Origin: Candidatus Zymogenus saltonus | GTDB taxonomy: Bacteria > Desulfobacterota > Zymogenia > Zymogenales > Zymogenaceae | NCBI GenBank assembly: GCA_016929395.1 | Contig: JAFGIX010000057.1 | Span: forward strand, 16,422-80,421 | Direction of reading: 5' to 3' | DNA: 64,000 nt | Shown here: piece after piece, positions 26,445-36,734 of the stretch | How positions within the stretch are numbered: position 1 is the stretch's first letter | How the letters are laid out: the number at the start of each line of letters is the position of its first letter | Notes under the pieces: model-generated | Databases searched by the model: none | What the model saw: only the letters and a program-made list of their open reading frames with translations | Told to the model about the DNA's origin: nothing | Program-made: the position numbers and the translations under genes

Positions 26445-28118
26445 ATGAAAGGAAGGTTGATATTCGCAACGTTTGCCACATTCGGCATTCTTCTCTCCTT
26501 CGTTCTTTTTGTAATCGTTCTGGTTACCTTTTTTACCGGGCTTATCGGCGCTCCGATAATGATTTTCTTGACCGTCGTCTTCAGCTTCATCTCCTGGCTT
26601 ATCAGCCCTTGGATAATAGATCAAATCCACAAGTGGTTCTACAAGTTCAAGTTTATCGAGATCGAAGACCTGGAGATGAGGAGTCCCCATACGGCAAAGT
26701 TCCTGAGGGAGGCGTGCGAGCGAAACGGGATAAAGGTGCCGATGTTGAGGATAGTGGACGACCTCAACCCCACGGCGTACTGCTACGGCTCGTATCCCGG
26801 CAACTCGAGGATCGTCGTGTCGGAGGGACTCTTTCATTACCTGACTCCTGAGGAGGTAACGGCCGTATACGGACACGAGCTGGGACATATAAAAAACCTC
26901 GATTTCATCTTGATGACTATTGCCAACACGCTTCTTATGATTTTGTATGAGGTTTACGTCATATTCACGAGGGTTCGATCGAGGGGTAAAAACCCCTTCC
27001 CCCTTATAGGGCTTGTCTCCCTTGTTTTCTGGTGGATAGGTTCATACTTCGTCCTCTACCTCTCAAGGACACGCGAGTACCTGGCCGATCACTTCTCCGG
27101 TGTTGAGACGGGCGACCCGAACACCCTGGCCACGGCACTGGTCAAGATCGCATACGGAATCGCGACGCAGCCCGACACCTTAAACTCAAAGCGCCTTCTT
27201 GCCAGCACCAGGTCGCTGGGGATAACGGACTACAAGAACGCCGACAACGTCGGCACGGCCGTGAGCGTTGCGGCCGGGGTAAAAGACATCGAATCGAGGA
27301 AGATAGTGGAATTCGATCCGAGGAGGGTGTCGAAGGTCTTCCTCTTTGACATCTACAACCCCTGGTCGAAGATCGTTCAGCTCGGCTCCACCCACCCCCT
27401 CACCGGAAAGAGGATAAAGGGACTGATGGAACTGTGTGACGAAAGGAGAATCAGCCCTCTCTTCAACTTCGACGAGGTTACCCTCGAGGGCCACAAGCTG
27501 GACAGGGGAAGGCTTTACGGGAGGTTCTTCCTCGAGGTCTTGATATACTTCGCCCCTATAATGGGTCTCTTCTTCGGGCTTATACTTACCGTCCTCAAGG
27601 TGGAACTGTTTTCCATTATGTTGGTCACATTCGGCATGGGGATGCTCCTGAAGGCGATCTACAGGTATCCACCCATATCCAAGCCCGAGGAAACCACGGT
27701 CTTTGACCTCATGTGCGATCCATACGCAAGCCCCCTGAGAGGAAAGCCGGTGGTATTGAACGGGATCGTCATAGGCAAGGCGAGGGCCGGAAGCATATTC
27801 AGCGAAGACCTCGCGATACATGACGTCTCTGGGGGGCTTATCGTCCTGAACTACGAATCGGTAATACCCCTTTTCGGAAATATCTACTTCGGGATTTCAA
27901 CCTCCAAGAAGATAATAAACCACCGTGTGGAATCATTGGGATGGTTCAGAAGAAAGGTGAGTCAGGTGGTCGACCTGAAGTCGATATTAACCGATGAGCG
28001 CAAGTACAACAGCTATACCAGATTCAAGGCGATTGCCCTGCCGCTTATTTTAATAGCCGCCGGATTTATCGCCGCAGTTGTTATTACAATTGCCTATGTC
28101 TTCTCGCTGGTGGGGTAG
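26445..28118 (+). CDS. HtpX-like M48 membrane metalloprotease with C-terminal extension
   Basis: 557-aa membrane protease. Two N-terminal spans (about residues 5-60) are followed by the zinc motif HELGH at residues 144-148 and the third ligand Glu at about 211 (REYLADHFSG). It then has further spans (around 360-400). HtpX is normally under 350 aa; here a second soluble region (about residues 420-520, starting DLMCDPYASPLRGKPVVLNG) follows more membrane segments. This part looks like a small beta-rich domain resembling the SPRY-less or YcaO-unrelated OB-like modules, but I cannot name it. It is expressed from its own promoter. Confidence 0.82.
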   Translation: MKGRLIFATFATFGILLSFVLFVIVLVTFFTGLIGAPIMIFLTVVFSFISWLISPWIIDQIHKWFYKFKFIEIEDLEMRSPHTAKFLREACERNGIKVPMLRIVDDLNPTAYCYGSYPGNSRIVVSEGLFHYLTPEEVTAVYGHELGHIKNLDFILMTIANTLLMILYEVYVIFTRVRSRGKNPFPLIGLVSLVFWWIGSYFVLYLSRTREYLADHFSGVETGDPNTLATALVKIAYGIATQPDTLNSKRLLASTRSLGITDYKNADNVGTAVSVAAGVKDIESRKIVEFDPRRVSKVFLFDIYNPWSKIVQLGSTHPLTGKRIKGLMELCDERRISPLFNFDEVTLEGHKLDRGRLYGRFFLEVLIYFAPIMGLFFGLILTVLKVELFSIMLVTFGMGMLLKAIYRYPPISKPEETTVFDLMCDPYASPLRGKPVVLNGIVIGKARAGSIFSEDLAIHDVSGGLIVLNYESVIPLFGNIYFGISTSKKIINHRVESLGWFRRKVSQVVDLKSILTDERKYNSYTRFKAIALPLILIAAGFIAAVVITIAYVFSLVG

Positions 28119-28259
28119 CAGATCATGAAATCCGTGCGTTAGATAGAATGGAAATTCTCGAGTCTTGTCATTTCAAGTACATTCTAAATATGCTGTCTTG
28201 AATATTGACGTCGATGCTTCACGCTGTTTTCTAATACTTTTGAAAGGGAGGATTATACC

Positions 28260-29927
28260 ATGTCTGATCTATTAATTAAGAATGCTCTGATAGTGGATGG
28301 AACGGGTGCCGAGCCCTACTCCGGTCATATACTTATAAAAGGAGATAGGATTGTTGAAGTTGTCTCGGACACATCGACCGATTCGAAGGATCTGCTCAAG
28401 AAGAAGGCAAAAGAAACCTTTGATCTAAAGGGGCTGGCACTATCCCCGGGCATTATCGACTGCCACAGTCATTTCGACTGGATAATTACCCAGAAAAACC
28501 ACACGGATTTCGCAAACTGCATGATGGAGCAAGGGGTTACGACCGTTGTGACCGGAAACTGCGGTTTTTCACCGGTCCCCACCAACAAAAAGAGCCAAGG
28601 CGAATTGAATAGATACGCCGAGTTCTTTCTCGACACCCCCATCGATTACAAGTGGACGGGGATTTCTGAATACAACGACTGCCTGAACTCGGGTAAAAAA
28701 CTCCTCTTTAACAACGCCCAGCTTACCGGTCACGGCACCCTGCACCTTATGACAACCGGAGACGAGGTCAAGAAACCTTCGCCCGAAGACTTGAAGGGGA
28801 TGGTGAAGATAGCGAAAAAATCTTTCGACGAGGGGTCATTCGGCATGTCGTTCGGACTTCAGTACCATCCGGGGATATTTTCAACCGACGAGGAGCTCAC
28901 AACCCTTGCTGGGGTCGTCGCCGATGCGGATCGCATTTTGACCGTGCACATAAAGTCGCTCTCGAAATACTCCAGCGTATATCCCCTGCTACCGGCCTTG
29001 ATACCGGGGGGGAAGGCCCACAACATCAAGGCGATTGAGCATATTATAAAAATAGCATCCAAGGTAGGTGTAAGGCTTCAGATCTCCCATTTCGTCTTCG
29101 CGGGGAAGAGAACCTGGCCTACGGCCAAAAAAGCGGTAAAGATCGTAAGAAAGGCGAGGAAGAACGGACTCGACGTGATGTATGACATGTATCCCATTTT
29201 CGGAGGAAACAGCTACATAAATGTCGTCCTGCCCCCGTGGTTCCTCGAGGATTTTGAGAAGAACTCGAAAGACCCCAAGGCGATAAAGAAGCTGAGGTTC
29301 GAGCTCAACATGACGATAAAGCTGGTGGGCATGAAATACTCCGACATTCAGGTGATGGACTCCGCCTTCAAGGGAGGGGAAAAATACAACGGATTGAACA
29401 TCATGGAGATAGCGGAAATGGAGGGGATGGACCCCGTGGATGTCTTTATCATGCTGGTAAGAGAAAGCAAAGGAAAGACCCTCGCGATCGTTTACGCCTT
29501 GACGGGCGACGAGGAAAACGAGGAGATGTTGGAGAGCCTGATGTCCAACGAACTCGTTATGTTTGAAACGGACACGATCCTGAGATCGACCGGCGTTCCA
29601 AACCAGGCGTCCTTCGGGGCATTCCCGAAACTTCTCGGCAGATACACAAGGGACAAGGGTGTGATGACGCTGGCCGAATGCGTACACAAAATGACCGGTA
29701 AATCCGCCGAGAGGTTCAAGATCAAAGACAGGGGAACGATAAAGCCCGGAAACTTCGCCGATCTTGTGATCTTTGACCCCGATAGGATCGCCGACACCAC
29801 AACCCGGAAGAACAGTTCTTCAAAACCCCTGGGAATCGACAAGGTATTTTCAAACGGGGTGTTGACCGTCGAAAACGGCAACTATATAAAGGGAGTAACA
29901 CCCGGGCGGGCGCTGAGCTGTTCCTGA
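28260..29927 (+). CDS. N-acyl-D-amino-acid deacylase-like amidohydrolase
   Basis: 555-aa metal-dependent amidohydrolase of the D-aminoacylase type. Metal ligands are seen in DCHSHFDW (His69, His71) and in TGNCGFSP (Cys101), the latter being the D-aminoacylase family cysteine. Later ligands are HIKS and ISHF. C-terminal GTIKPGNFADLVIFDPDRIAD closes the beta-sandwich. It would release D-amino acids from N-acyl forms. A GGGAGG site precedes the ATG. It stands alone, with a stem-loop downstream at 30005-30031. Confidence 0.88.
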   Translation: MSDLLIKNALIVDGTGAEPYSGHILIKGDRIVEVVSDTSTDSKDLLKKKAKETFDLKGLALSPGIIDCHSHFDWIITQKNHTDFANCMMEQGVTTVVTGNCGFSPVPTNKKSQGELNRYAEFFLDTPIDYKWTGISEYNDCLNSGKKLLFNNAQLTGHGTLHLMTTGDEVKKPSPEDLKGMVKIAKKSFDEGSFGMSFGLQYHPGIFSTDEELTTLAGVVADADRILTVHIKSLSKYSSVYPLLPALIPGGKAHNIKAIEHIIKIASKVGVRLQISHFVFAGKRTWPTAKKAVKIVRKARKNGLDVMYDMYPIFGGNSYINVVLPPWFLEDFEKNSKDPKAIKKLRFELNMTIKLVGMKYSDIQVMDSAFKGGEKYNGLNIMEIAEMEGMDPVDVFIMLVRESKGKTLAIVYALTGDEENEEMLESLMSNELVMFETDTILRSTGVPNQASFGAFPKLLGRYTRDKGVMTLAECVHKMTGKSAERFKIKDRGTIKPGNFADLVIFDPDRIADTTTRKNSSSKPLGIDKVFSNGVLTVENGNYIKGVTPGRALSCS

Positions 29928-30240
29928 AAAAGTTGTTCGGTTTCCAGTGTCTGCCAATCAATATAGTCGACTTCGGCAGTCTTGAAAGAGATTTGTGATG
30001 TGAAAAGGCCCGCTTTAAATGAGTGGGCCTTGTATCTTTGGTATGGAGATTAGCAAGGATTTAATTCGTTTTGCATCGCAATTTCTTATCCCCGCCCATA
30101 AAACAAAAACTACTTCCCCTCCCAACAATAAAAAGCGGTATTGACAAACTTCCTATTGATGATGCATTTTAATATTCAATCTACTGTTTTATTGCCCGGT
30201 CGCTTACAAGCTTAGAGGGCGTGTTTGTCCTCTCCTCCTC
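29928..30240. other. Intergenic gap after the D-aminoacylase-like gene
   Basis: AT-rich gap between two convergent genes. It contains the stem-loop at 30005-30031 and nothing else I can recognise. A TTGACA at about 30150 has no partner box with correct spacing and no gene behind it. Confidence 0.5.
30005..30031 (+). terminator. Stem-loop after the D-aminoacylase-like gene
   Basis: A 9-bp stem with one G-U pair (30005-30013 with 30023-30031) and a 9-nt loop. The T-run is poor, so termination is likely but not certain. Confidence 0.5.
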
Positions 30241-31746
30241 TCACCTCACTCTGAAGACATGCACCACCGGCTTCACTCCGTCGGCGAACCTCTCGATAAC
30301 GTAAATGTGGCCTCGCTCCCTGTCGTAGGCCGTCCCGCCTATCCTGTACTTCCTCTGGGCGCCCTTCCCAGTGACCGAGGGATCGGCCGTTGGATTGGGG
30401 AGGAAGAGATATTTGTCAATATCCAAAACGATGTAGGGCTGAGGCTGATAGGGTGCCAGTTTGCCGTCTGCCACCTCAGCCAAAACGGACGGATCGTAAA
30501 AGATGATCTGGGCGCTGTAGTCCGTGCTCCACCAACCCCTGTCGGCGTTGTGCCCGGAGCACCCCTTGGTGATCTCCGGGGGACAGGGCGTCCCGTCGGC
30601 ATTTAAGCAGAGCACCATGTCGGTTATCTCGTCCTCAACGCAGGGCTTGTCGGGGCCGTCCGGGTGCATCCACCCGTACCAGTAGCGTTCTCCCGTTCCC
30701 TTCGTCCCTACGAATATTACCGCCGACCTGCCGTCCCCCGTGTTAAGCCAGGCGCCTCCCTCCCACTCGTCCGGGTGCTGGTAGCCGTTTAAATGAAAAT
30801 CCGTCGTGTCAAACGGGTCGGCCCTCGTGTGGGAGTAGAGTATCAGCGGTATTTCCTTCAGCCTCTCGCCGTTTACCGGGGGATTTCCCGAAAGCCACGG
30901 GCCGTAAGCGAAGAGCGAAGGTCCCTTCCCGGACCAGCCCCCGTCCCTGTATCTTCCGGTGGCGAGGTATCTCCCCCCGGCGTATCTGTCCGCCCACTCC
31001 TTAGGTATCTCGAAAATGTATTTGTCTACGCTGTAGAGGGACTGGTTTCCTATCCACCAGGCGCCCATTGTATTCGGGGATTTGAGGTTCAGGTCAAACC
31101 AGGCGTGGGAGGGAATGATCGTCTCCCCCTCTTCGTCTTGGAAGTGCTGTCCCCAGCAGAGGTGGATCTTCTCCCCCGTCTCCGGGATGGAGAGGTAGCA
31201 AAGCCCCACACGGGGAAGCTCGGTCAGGGCGTCGAAGTGGCCGCCGCCTACGTCCGAAAATCCCTGGAGGGTCTCGGCCGTGTTCAGCTCTTCAGGATTT
31301 TTCAATGAGGATATTACCGGGGCCGGGATAGCAAACTCGGATACCCGGCTCAACGGCTCGAAGCCCACGCCGTAAAGCGAGCCTGGAAAGCCGTCTTTGG
31401 GGCCTGAGGCGTCGCCCGTGGGCCGGTACGTCAGTGCGCCGCCGCCGTACTCCCAGGCGAGGTCTGGATCGGCCCCCTCGACGATGTCCGGGAGCCTGAA
31501 GGCCCCCAGGTATTCTATGTCTGTTGGCTGTACCAGCCTTGACGTATCGCCTGTAGTTTTTACGTAATCGCCCCCTGCCGCCCCGCCGCCTGTGAGCTCC
31601 CGGCCGTTGGCGCTCTCCGTTTCGAGGGGTTCGGGCAGGGCCCCCTCTCTCTCCGTGCAGGAGAAGATGAGAATAGAGGCAAGGGCGATTACAAACAGCG
31701 CCGCCCAAATTAAAAAATATTTTTTATTCAGAAGCGCTTTTTTCAT
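30241..31746 (-). CDS. Uncharacterised large lipoprotein
   Basis: 501 aa from the ATG at 31746 (an in-frame start at 31758 adds four residues). A signal peptide with lipobox Cys30 (LIFSC) leads into a Thr/Gly/Ala-rich linker, then a large domain beginning PTDIEYLGAFRLPD. Repeating Trp/Gly/Asp segments (WEYGGGALTYRP, RYLATGRYRDGGWSGKGPSLFAYGPW, DRERGHIYVIERF) suggest a beta-propeller, and eight cysteines lie in the second half. I do not recognise the family. It is coded alone, with no partner gene beside it, preceded by a 13-bp tandem repeat. Confidence 0.7.
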   Translation of the reverse strand: MKKALLNKKYFLIWAALFVIALASILIFSCTEREGALPEPLETESANGRELTGGGAAGGDYVKTTGDTSRLVQPTDIEYLGAFRLPDIVEGADPDLAWEYGGGALTYRPTGDASGPKDGFPGSLYGVGFEPLSRVSEFAIPAPVISSLKNPEELNTAETLQGFSDVGGGHFDALTELPRVGLCYLSIPETGEKIHLCWGQHFQDEEGETIIPSHAWFDLNLKSPNTMGAWWIGNQSLYSVDKYIFEIPKEWADRYAGGRYLATGRYRDGGWSGKGPSLFAYGPWLSGNPPVNGERLKEIPLILYSHTRADPFDTTDFHLNGYQHPDEWEGGAWLNTGDGRSAVIFVGTKGTGERYWYGWMHPDGPDKPCVEDEITDMVLCLNADGTPCPPEITKGCSGHNADRGWWSTDYSAQIIFYDPSVLAEVADGKLAPYQPQPYIVLDIDKYLFLPNPTADPSVTGKGAQRKYRIGGTAYDRERGHIYVIERFADGVKPVVHVFRVR

Positions 31747-31770
31747 TAAAACCCCCATAATATCAAAACG

Positions 31771-31815
31771 TTATGGCAAATTGTTATGGCAATATGTTAT
31801 AGCAAATTGTTATTG
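31771..31815. repeat. 13-bp tandem repeat upstream of the lipoprotein gene
   Basis: Three near-identical 13-bp units (31771-31783, 31784-31796, 31797-31809) of the form TTATGGCAAATTG, plus a partial fourth unit. It lies directly before the lipoprotein's ribosome site on the minus strand. Confidence 0.85.
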
Positions 31816-32041
31816 GACTAAAGCCGAGACAACAGTATCAAAATTGAACGAGGGCAGATTGAGACCAGCTTGAATCGGTAGGATGGAATGATCAAAATAG
31901 TAATGTGAACGTTCGTCGCTCAAATTAAAAAGGAAACTGAACCAAAAACCGCTCTCCTAAATGACGCAATTCACCACCAGAATATCTAATAAAAACCGCC
32001 TGTTCACCGGCGACAATTTTTCACTACTTGCGGCAGACCCC

Positions 32042-33703
32042 TCAATCCTTGAACACCGCCCCGGTCGAGGCCGATGTAACCATCTTGGCGTACCGGGCGA
32101 GGTAGCCGGTCGTCACCTTGGGAGCCGGGGGCTTCCACTTCTCCCGCCTCTTGTTCAGCTCCTCGTCGGTCAGCCTGACGTTCAACTTCCTCTTTGGGAT
32201 ATCTATCTCTATGATGTCGCCTTCCTGAAGGAGCGCTATGTTTCCCCCCTCGGCCGCCTCGGGAGAAATGTGCCCTATGGCTGCCCCCCTCGTTCCGCCG
32301 GAAAACCTGCCGTCCGTTATCAGGGCGACGTCCCTGTCCAGCCCCATCCCGGCGATGACCGACGTCGGGGTGAGCATCTCCCTCATCCCGGGGCCGCCCT
32401 TCGGCCCCTCGTATCTGACGACCACTACGTCGCCCTTCTTGATCTTTTTGTCCAGGATGGCCTTGGCGGCGTCATCTTCTGAGTCGAACACCCTTGCGGG
32501 ACCTGTGTTTTTCATCATCTTTTTATCCACGGCGATCTGCTTTACGACGGCCCCGTCCGGGGCCAGGTTTCCCCTCAGGATCGCTATCCCCCCCTCCTTG
32601 TTGTACGGATTTTTTACATTCCGTATCACGTTCTTATCCGCCACCTCGACTCCATCTATGTTGTGGGAAACGGTAAATCCGTTTGCCGTAATGACGTCGC
32701 CATCTATCATCCCGGCCCTATTAAGCACGGAGAGCACGGCCTGAATCCCCCCGGCCCTGTACAGGTCCTGTAGATGGTGTGGGCCTCCGGGTGACAGGTG
32801 GACGAGGTGCGGGGTCTTTCTGCTTATCTGGTCGAAGAGGTCGAGATTGAGCTCGATTCCGGCCTCCCTCGATACCGCGGGGAGGTGCAAAACCGTGTTT
32901 GTAGAGCACCCCAAGGCCATGTCAACCGCTATGGCGTTCATCAACGATCTCTCGTTTACTATGTCCCTTGGGAGAATCTTCTTCTCGATGAGCTTCATGA
33001 CGCTCCTTCCCGCCTCTTTTGCGAGCCTCACCCTCGCGGCATTAACTGCTGGGGTCGTGCCGTTTCCCGGAAGGCCCAGCCCGATTGCCTCGGTCAGGCA
33101 GTTCATGGAGTTTGCCGTAAACATGCCGGCGCACGATCCGCATCCGGGGCAGGCGCTGTTCTCGAGACCGACAAGCTCGTCTTCAGACATCGATCCCGTC
33201 TTTAATCTCCCCACACCCTCGAAGACGGTTATCAAGTCTACTTCCACTCCGTTGTAAATCCCTGCCATCATAGGTCCGCCGCTGACCACAATTGTTGGAA
33301 TATTCAACCTCAGCGTCGCCATCAGCATCCCAGGGATTATCTTGTCGCAGTTTGTGACCATGACCATCCCGTCAAAGGGGTGGGCCATAGCCATAACCTC
33401 GATGGAGTCGGCTATCAGCTCCCTGCTCGCCAGTGAATACTTCATACCCTCGTGGTTCATCGCGATGCCGTCGCATACCCCGATTGTGGGAAATTCTATC
33501 GGTGTTCCCCCCGCAAGCCTCACGCCCGCCTTTACCGCATCTGCTATCGTGTCAAGATGAATGTGGCCGGGAATAATCTCGTTATGGGAATTCACTACAC
33601 CAACCATCGGACGAGCTATCTCGCTGTCCGTATAACCCATTGCCTTGAATAACGAACGGTGAGGCGCCTTCTCCAGCCCCCTTTTCATCTTGTCACTTCT
33701 CAT
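32042..33703 (-). CDS. ilvD: Dihydroxy-acid dehydratase
   Basis: 553-aa Fe-S dehydratase for the third step of Val/Ile biosynthesis. Cluster cysteines are in [12 protein letters not shown] and [27 protein letters not shown] and the C-terminal [19 protein letters not shown] are standard. The ATG follows AAAGGAG. It stands alone between a lipoprotein gene and the divergent plsB, so no other ilv gene is in the window. Confidence 0.96.
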   Translation of the reverse strand: MRSDKMKRGLEKAPHRSLFKAMGYTDSEIARPMVGVVNSHNEIIPGHIHLDTIADAVKAGVRLAGGTPIEFPTIGVCDGIAMNHEGMKYSLASRELIADSIEVMAMAHPFDGMVMVTNCDKIIPGMLMATLRLNIPTIVVSGGPMMAGIYNGVEVDLITVFEGVGRLKTGSMSEDELVGLENSACPGCGSCAGMFTANSMNCLTEAIGLGLPGNGTTPAVNAARVRLAKEAGRSVMKLIEKKILPRDIVNERSLMNAIAVDMALGCSTNTVLHLPAVSREAGIELNLDLFDQISRKTPHLVHLSPGGPHHLQDLYRAGGIQAVLSVLNRAGMIDGDVITANGFTVSHNIDGVEVADKNVIRNVKNPYNKEGGIAILRGNLAPDGAVVKQIAVDKKMMKNTGPARVFDSEDDAAKAILDKKIKKGDVVVVRYEGPKGGPGMREMLTPTSVIAGMGLDRDVALITDGRFSGGTRGAAIGHISPEAAEGGNIALLQEGDIIEIDIPKRKLNVRLTDEELNKRREKWKPPAPKVTTGYLARYAKMVTSASTGAVFKD

Positions 33704-34023
33704 TTTTGACTCCTTTGGATTTTTTAGATTATAACAATATCTCTTTTGTCTTGTAAAGAAAAAATATTTTGATATAATTTTTCAAAAATTCAAGAACTTC
33801 ATTGATTTATTTCATGGAGTATACAGACCGTCTCTCAACTTAAATGTTATTATAAATTTAATTTGCTTTTTTTACAAATCGTTAAGGATTCAATCCCCCT
33901 CATTATTCAAAAAATCAGGAACATCCATTGGCCTTGACTTTCAACCATTTTGGTGTTAGCGTAATGTTGCAATCTTTTCTACTTTTTGCTTAAAAGACAA
34001 CCAATTTTTTCTTTAAGGATGTC
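33704..34023. other. Divergent intergenic region between ilvD and plsB
   Basis: AT-rich 320-bp gap carrying the ilvD promoter at 33728-33757. No T-box, leader peptide or other regulatory RNA was found, and I could not place the plsB promoter. Confidence 0.5.
33728..33757 (-). promoter_or_regulatory. Probable ilvD promoter
   Basis: Minus strand TATAAT (33728-33733) and TTTACA (33752-33757) with an 18-bp spacer. The leader to ilvD is only about 20 nt, too short for an attenuator. Confidence 0.55.
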
Positions 34024-36690
34024 ATGAAAGAGAAAATAAAGAAAGAGAGCATCAGAGAGAAATTCAATTCCTTTATGATGATGTTGCTTGGCAACCGCCT
34101 TAATTATTATACATCCTATTTCGGCGAGAGCAGCAGCTATCTAATTTCTCTAATATTTAAGTGTTTTGCGAATAAAGTATCAATCCTTGATGAGGACTTG
34201 AAAACCATCAGGGAGCTTTCAAATAAGGGGACGATAATCTACGCCCAGAAGAACAGGTCCTCCCTCGATTTTCTCTTTTTCCACCATCGCTATAAGTCAG
34301 AGGGCCTGCCCTACCCAATCTTCGGCAATTTCATCAACATGATTTGGTTCCAGCCCCTGAAATCGGTCTTTCGTATCCTTCTTTCAAAATTCTATGCATT
34401 CATCGAGCGTCAGGAACAGCCAAATCCCTACCGTACCGACTACGTCCGCAGAATGACCGAAGAGGGGAAATCCTCGATCCTTTTCTTGCGCAACCCCACC
34501 GGGCTTTTGAAGAGATTTGCATTAAAGGAGGTAGATGACCCGGTGGTATATCTGCTCAGGTCTCAAAAGGTAATGGAAAAGACGATTTACATCGTCCCAC
34601 ACATCATTATATTTCACAAAAGACCTCTGAGTATGAAGAGAACCCTGACTAACATTATGTTTGGCCCCAAGGAAGAGCCTGGCCTGCTTCGCCGCATAAT
34701 AGTATTTTTCAGGTACTACAGAAAGGCCTTTATCAAATTAGGCGACCCGATAAATTTGAAGGAGTTCTTGGAAGAAAGGGGTGAGGCCATAAGCGGGGAG
34801 CTCTCTTTCGATCTAAGAAGAGCGCTGTTGGACAACATCGAAAACGAGGAGAGGATAATCAAGGGGCCGGCCCTGAAGGATCGTCTGGAGCTTTTTGAGA
34901 TGGTGCTTTGGGACGAGAGGTTCAAAAGACAGATTGAGGAGCTTTCCGAAGTCACGGGCGTTCCCAAAGAGAAGTTCAGAAAGAAGGCCATATCTTATCT
35001 CGAGGAGATCGCCGCCGATTACAACATGACCTACATCTATCTCTTCGACATCGTCGTCACCTGGGTCTGGAACAATATCTACAGCGGAACAGAGGTGGAC
35101 ATGGAGGGCTTGAAAAAGGTTCGCGAGGCCGCAAAGAAATCTTCCCTTGTGATAATGCCTTGTCATAAAAGCCACATGGACTATCTTATACTCTCTCAGA
35201 TATTCTTTCACAACAACCTCACGCCACCGCATATAGCGGCGGGTGTAAATCTTACTTTTTTTCCGATGGGACATATTTTCAGGCGTTCCGGCGCATTTTT
35301 CATAAGGAGGACATTCAAGGGCGATCCCCTCTATCCAATCGTCTTTTCCACATACGTCAAGACCATCCTATCCGAAGGATACAGTATCGAGTACTTCATA
35401 GAGGGGGGAAGGTCCAGGACCGGAAAGCTCGTCATGCCAAAGCTCGGCCTGCTTTCTATAATCATAGACGCCTTCTTCTCCGGGGATATCGATGACATCT
35501 CATTTATTCCAGTCTCCATCGGGTATGACAAGGTCATGGAGGAAAAATCCTACATAAAAGAGATGTCCGGCGGAAACAAGGAAAAGGAAAACCTTTTGAC
35601 CATGATAAAGAGCAGAAGCGTCTTAAAAAAACGCTACGGTACGGTCTTTATAAACTTCAACGATCCTATCTCGCTGAAGGATTTCTTTATCTCATCGGGA
35701 TACAACCCGGACGAGATCACGAAGACGGATCTCAGAAAACTGCAGTACAACCTTGCATACAAGATAGTACACTCGATAAACGAGGTCAGTATTGTGCTGA
35801 CTTCCCAGCTTGTCTCGGCGGCCTTTATGTCTCATATCAAGGGCGCCCTACTTTGGGAGGAGCTTATTGATACGGTCTACTTCATGCTGGATTATCTGAG
35901 ATTTACCGGCGCCCGGATTACAAAAGCCCTGAACAATCCACGGGCGGCGATAAGAGATACCCTTTCGACATTTATAGAAGAGAAGTTGATAGAGATAGTA
36001 AGGCATGACCAGGATGATGAAGAGGAGGATTATGAGCAGGTCTTTTTCGTGCCGGACGAAAAGCGTCTCAACCTCGAGTTTTACAAAAACTCCACGCTTC
36101 ACTTCCTCCTTCCGCCCGCCTTTATCTCAGTCTCCATTCTCTCCCGTCAGGAGGCGGGCTCTTCCAAGAAGCAGATCACCGAAGACTACACATACCTGAG
36201 GAAACTCTTCAAGTACGACTTTATATACGATATGGAGCTTACGGACGTAGAGAGGGTAAATCAGGTCCTCGAATACCTCAAGGAAAGCGATATTATCGTA
36301 GAAAAGAACGGCCAATTCAAGATAAACAAAGGGATGGAGAAAAAGCTCTACATCTTTACCGGATTGATAAGGAATTACCTCGAATCGTACCTTGTAACAC
36401 TCGTTACACTTCCGGACTATCTGGAGGGAAAAAAGAGGAGCGAAAAAGACCTTGTAAATCGAATAACCAAGGTCGGCGAAAAGATGTTCACCAGAGGCGA
36501 GATAACTAGGCCGGAATCTCTGTCTCGCATAAATATCAAGAATGCCCTTAATCTCTTCACCCACGAGGAAATCCTTACCATGAAAAGTGAGGTGGATGGA
36601 AAGAGGCAAACGAGATTCTACACGTTGGGGTCTGCGCGAAAAGGTTACACAAAAAAACTGCATGAATTTCTCGAGCGTATTGAAAAATAG
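34024..36690 (+). CDS. plsB: Glycerol-3-phosphate acyltransferase PlsB
   Basis: 888-aa membrane-associated acyltransferase that makes lysophosphatidic acid from glycerol-3-phosphate. All four acyltransferase blocks are seen: HKSHMD at residues 381-386, GAFFIRRTFKGD, FIEGGRSRTGK near 458, and FIPVSIGY. The long C-terminal PlsB region follows. A second, degenerate acyltransferase-like half occupies residues 70-270 (NRSSLDF in place of HxxxxD, then FLRNPTGLLKRF and IVPHIIIFHKRP), as in the long PlsB family. AAGGA precedes the ATG. Confidence 0.9.
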   Translation: MKEKIKKESIREKFNSFMMMLLGNRLNYYTSYFGESSSYLISLIFKCFANKVSILDEDLKTIRELSNKGTIIYAQKNRSSLDFLFFHHRYKSEGLPYPIFGNFINMIWFQPLKSVFRILLSKFYAFIERQEQPNPYRTDYVRRMTEEGKSSILFLRNPTGLLKRFALKEVDDPVVYLLRSQKVMEKTIYIVPHIIIFHKRPLSMKRTLTNIMFGPKEEPGLLRRIIVFFRYYRKAFIKLGDPINLKEFLEERGEAISGELSFDLRRALLDNIENEERIIKGPALKDRLELFEMVLWDERFKRQIEELSEVTGVPKEKFRKKAISYLEEIAADYNMTYIYLFDIVVTWVWNNIYSGTEVDMEGLKKVREAAKKSSLVIMPCHKSHMDYLILSQIFFHNNLTPPHIAAGVNLTFFPMGHIFRRSGAFFIRRTFKGDPLYPIVFSTYVKTILSEGYSIEYFIEGGRSRTGKLVMPKLGLLSIIIDAFFSGDIDDISFIPVSIGYDKVMEEKSYIKEMSGGNKEKENLLTMIKSRSVLKKRYGTVFINFNDPISLKDFFISSGYNPDEITKTDLRKLQYNLAYKIVHSINEVSIVLTSQLVSAAFMSHIKGALLWEELIDTVYFMLDYLRFTGARITKALNNPRAAIRDTLSTFIEEKLIEIVRHDQDDEEEDYEQVFFVPDEKRLNLEFYKNSTLHFLLPPAFISVSILSRQEAGSSKKQITEDYTYLRKLFKYDFIYDMELTDVERVNQVLEYLKESDIIVEKNGQFKINKGMEKKLYIFTGLIRNYLESYLVTLVTLPDYLEGKKRSEKDLVNRITKVGEKMFTRGEITRPESLSRINIKNALNLFTHEEILTMKSEVDGKRQTRFYTLGSARKGYTKKLHEFLERIEK

Positions 36691-36734
36691 ACTGGCTTTG
36701 AATTATTTTCATTTTATTCTGAGGAATGAGTATC

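Noticed and set aside
30148..30180. TTGACA-like promoter before a gene
   Set aside because: No correct -10 partner and no plus-strand gene downstream.
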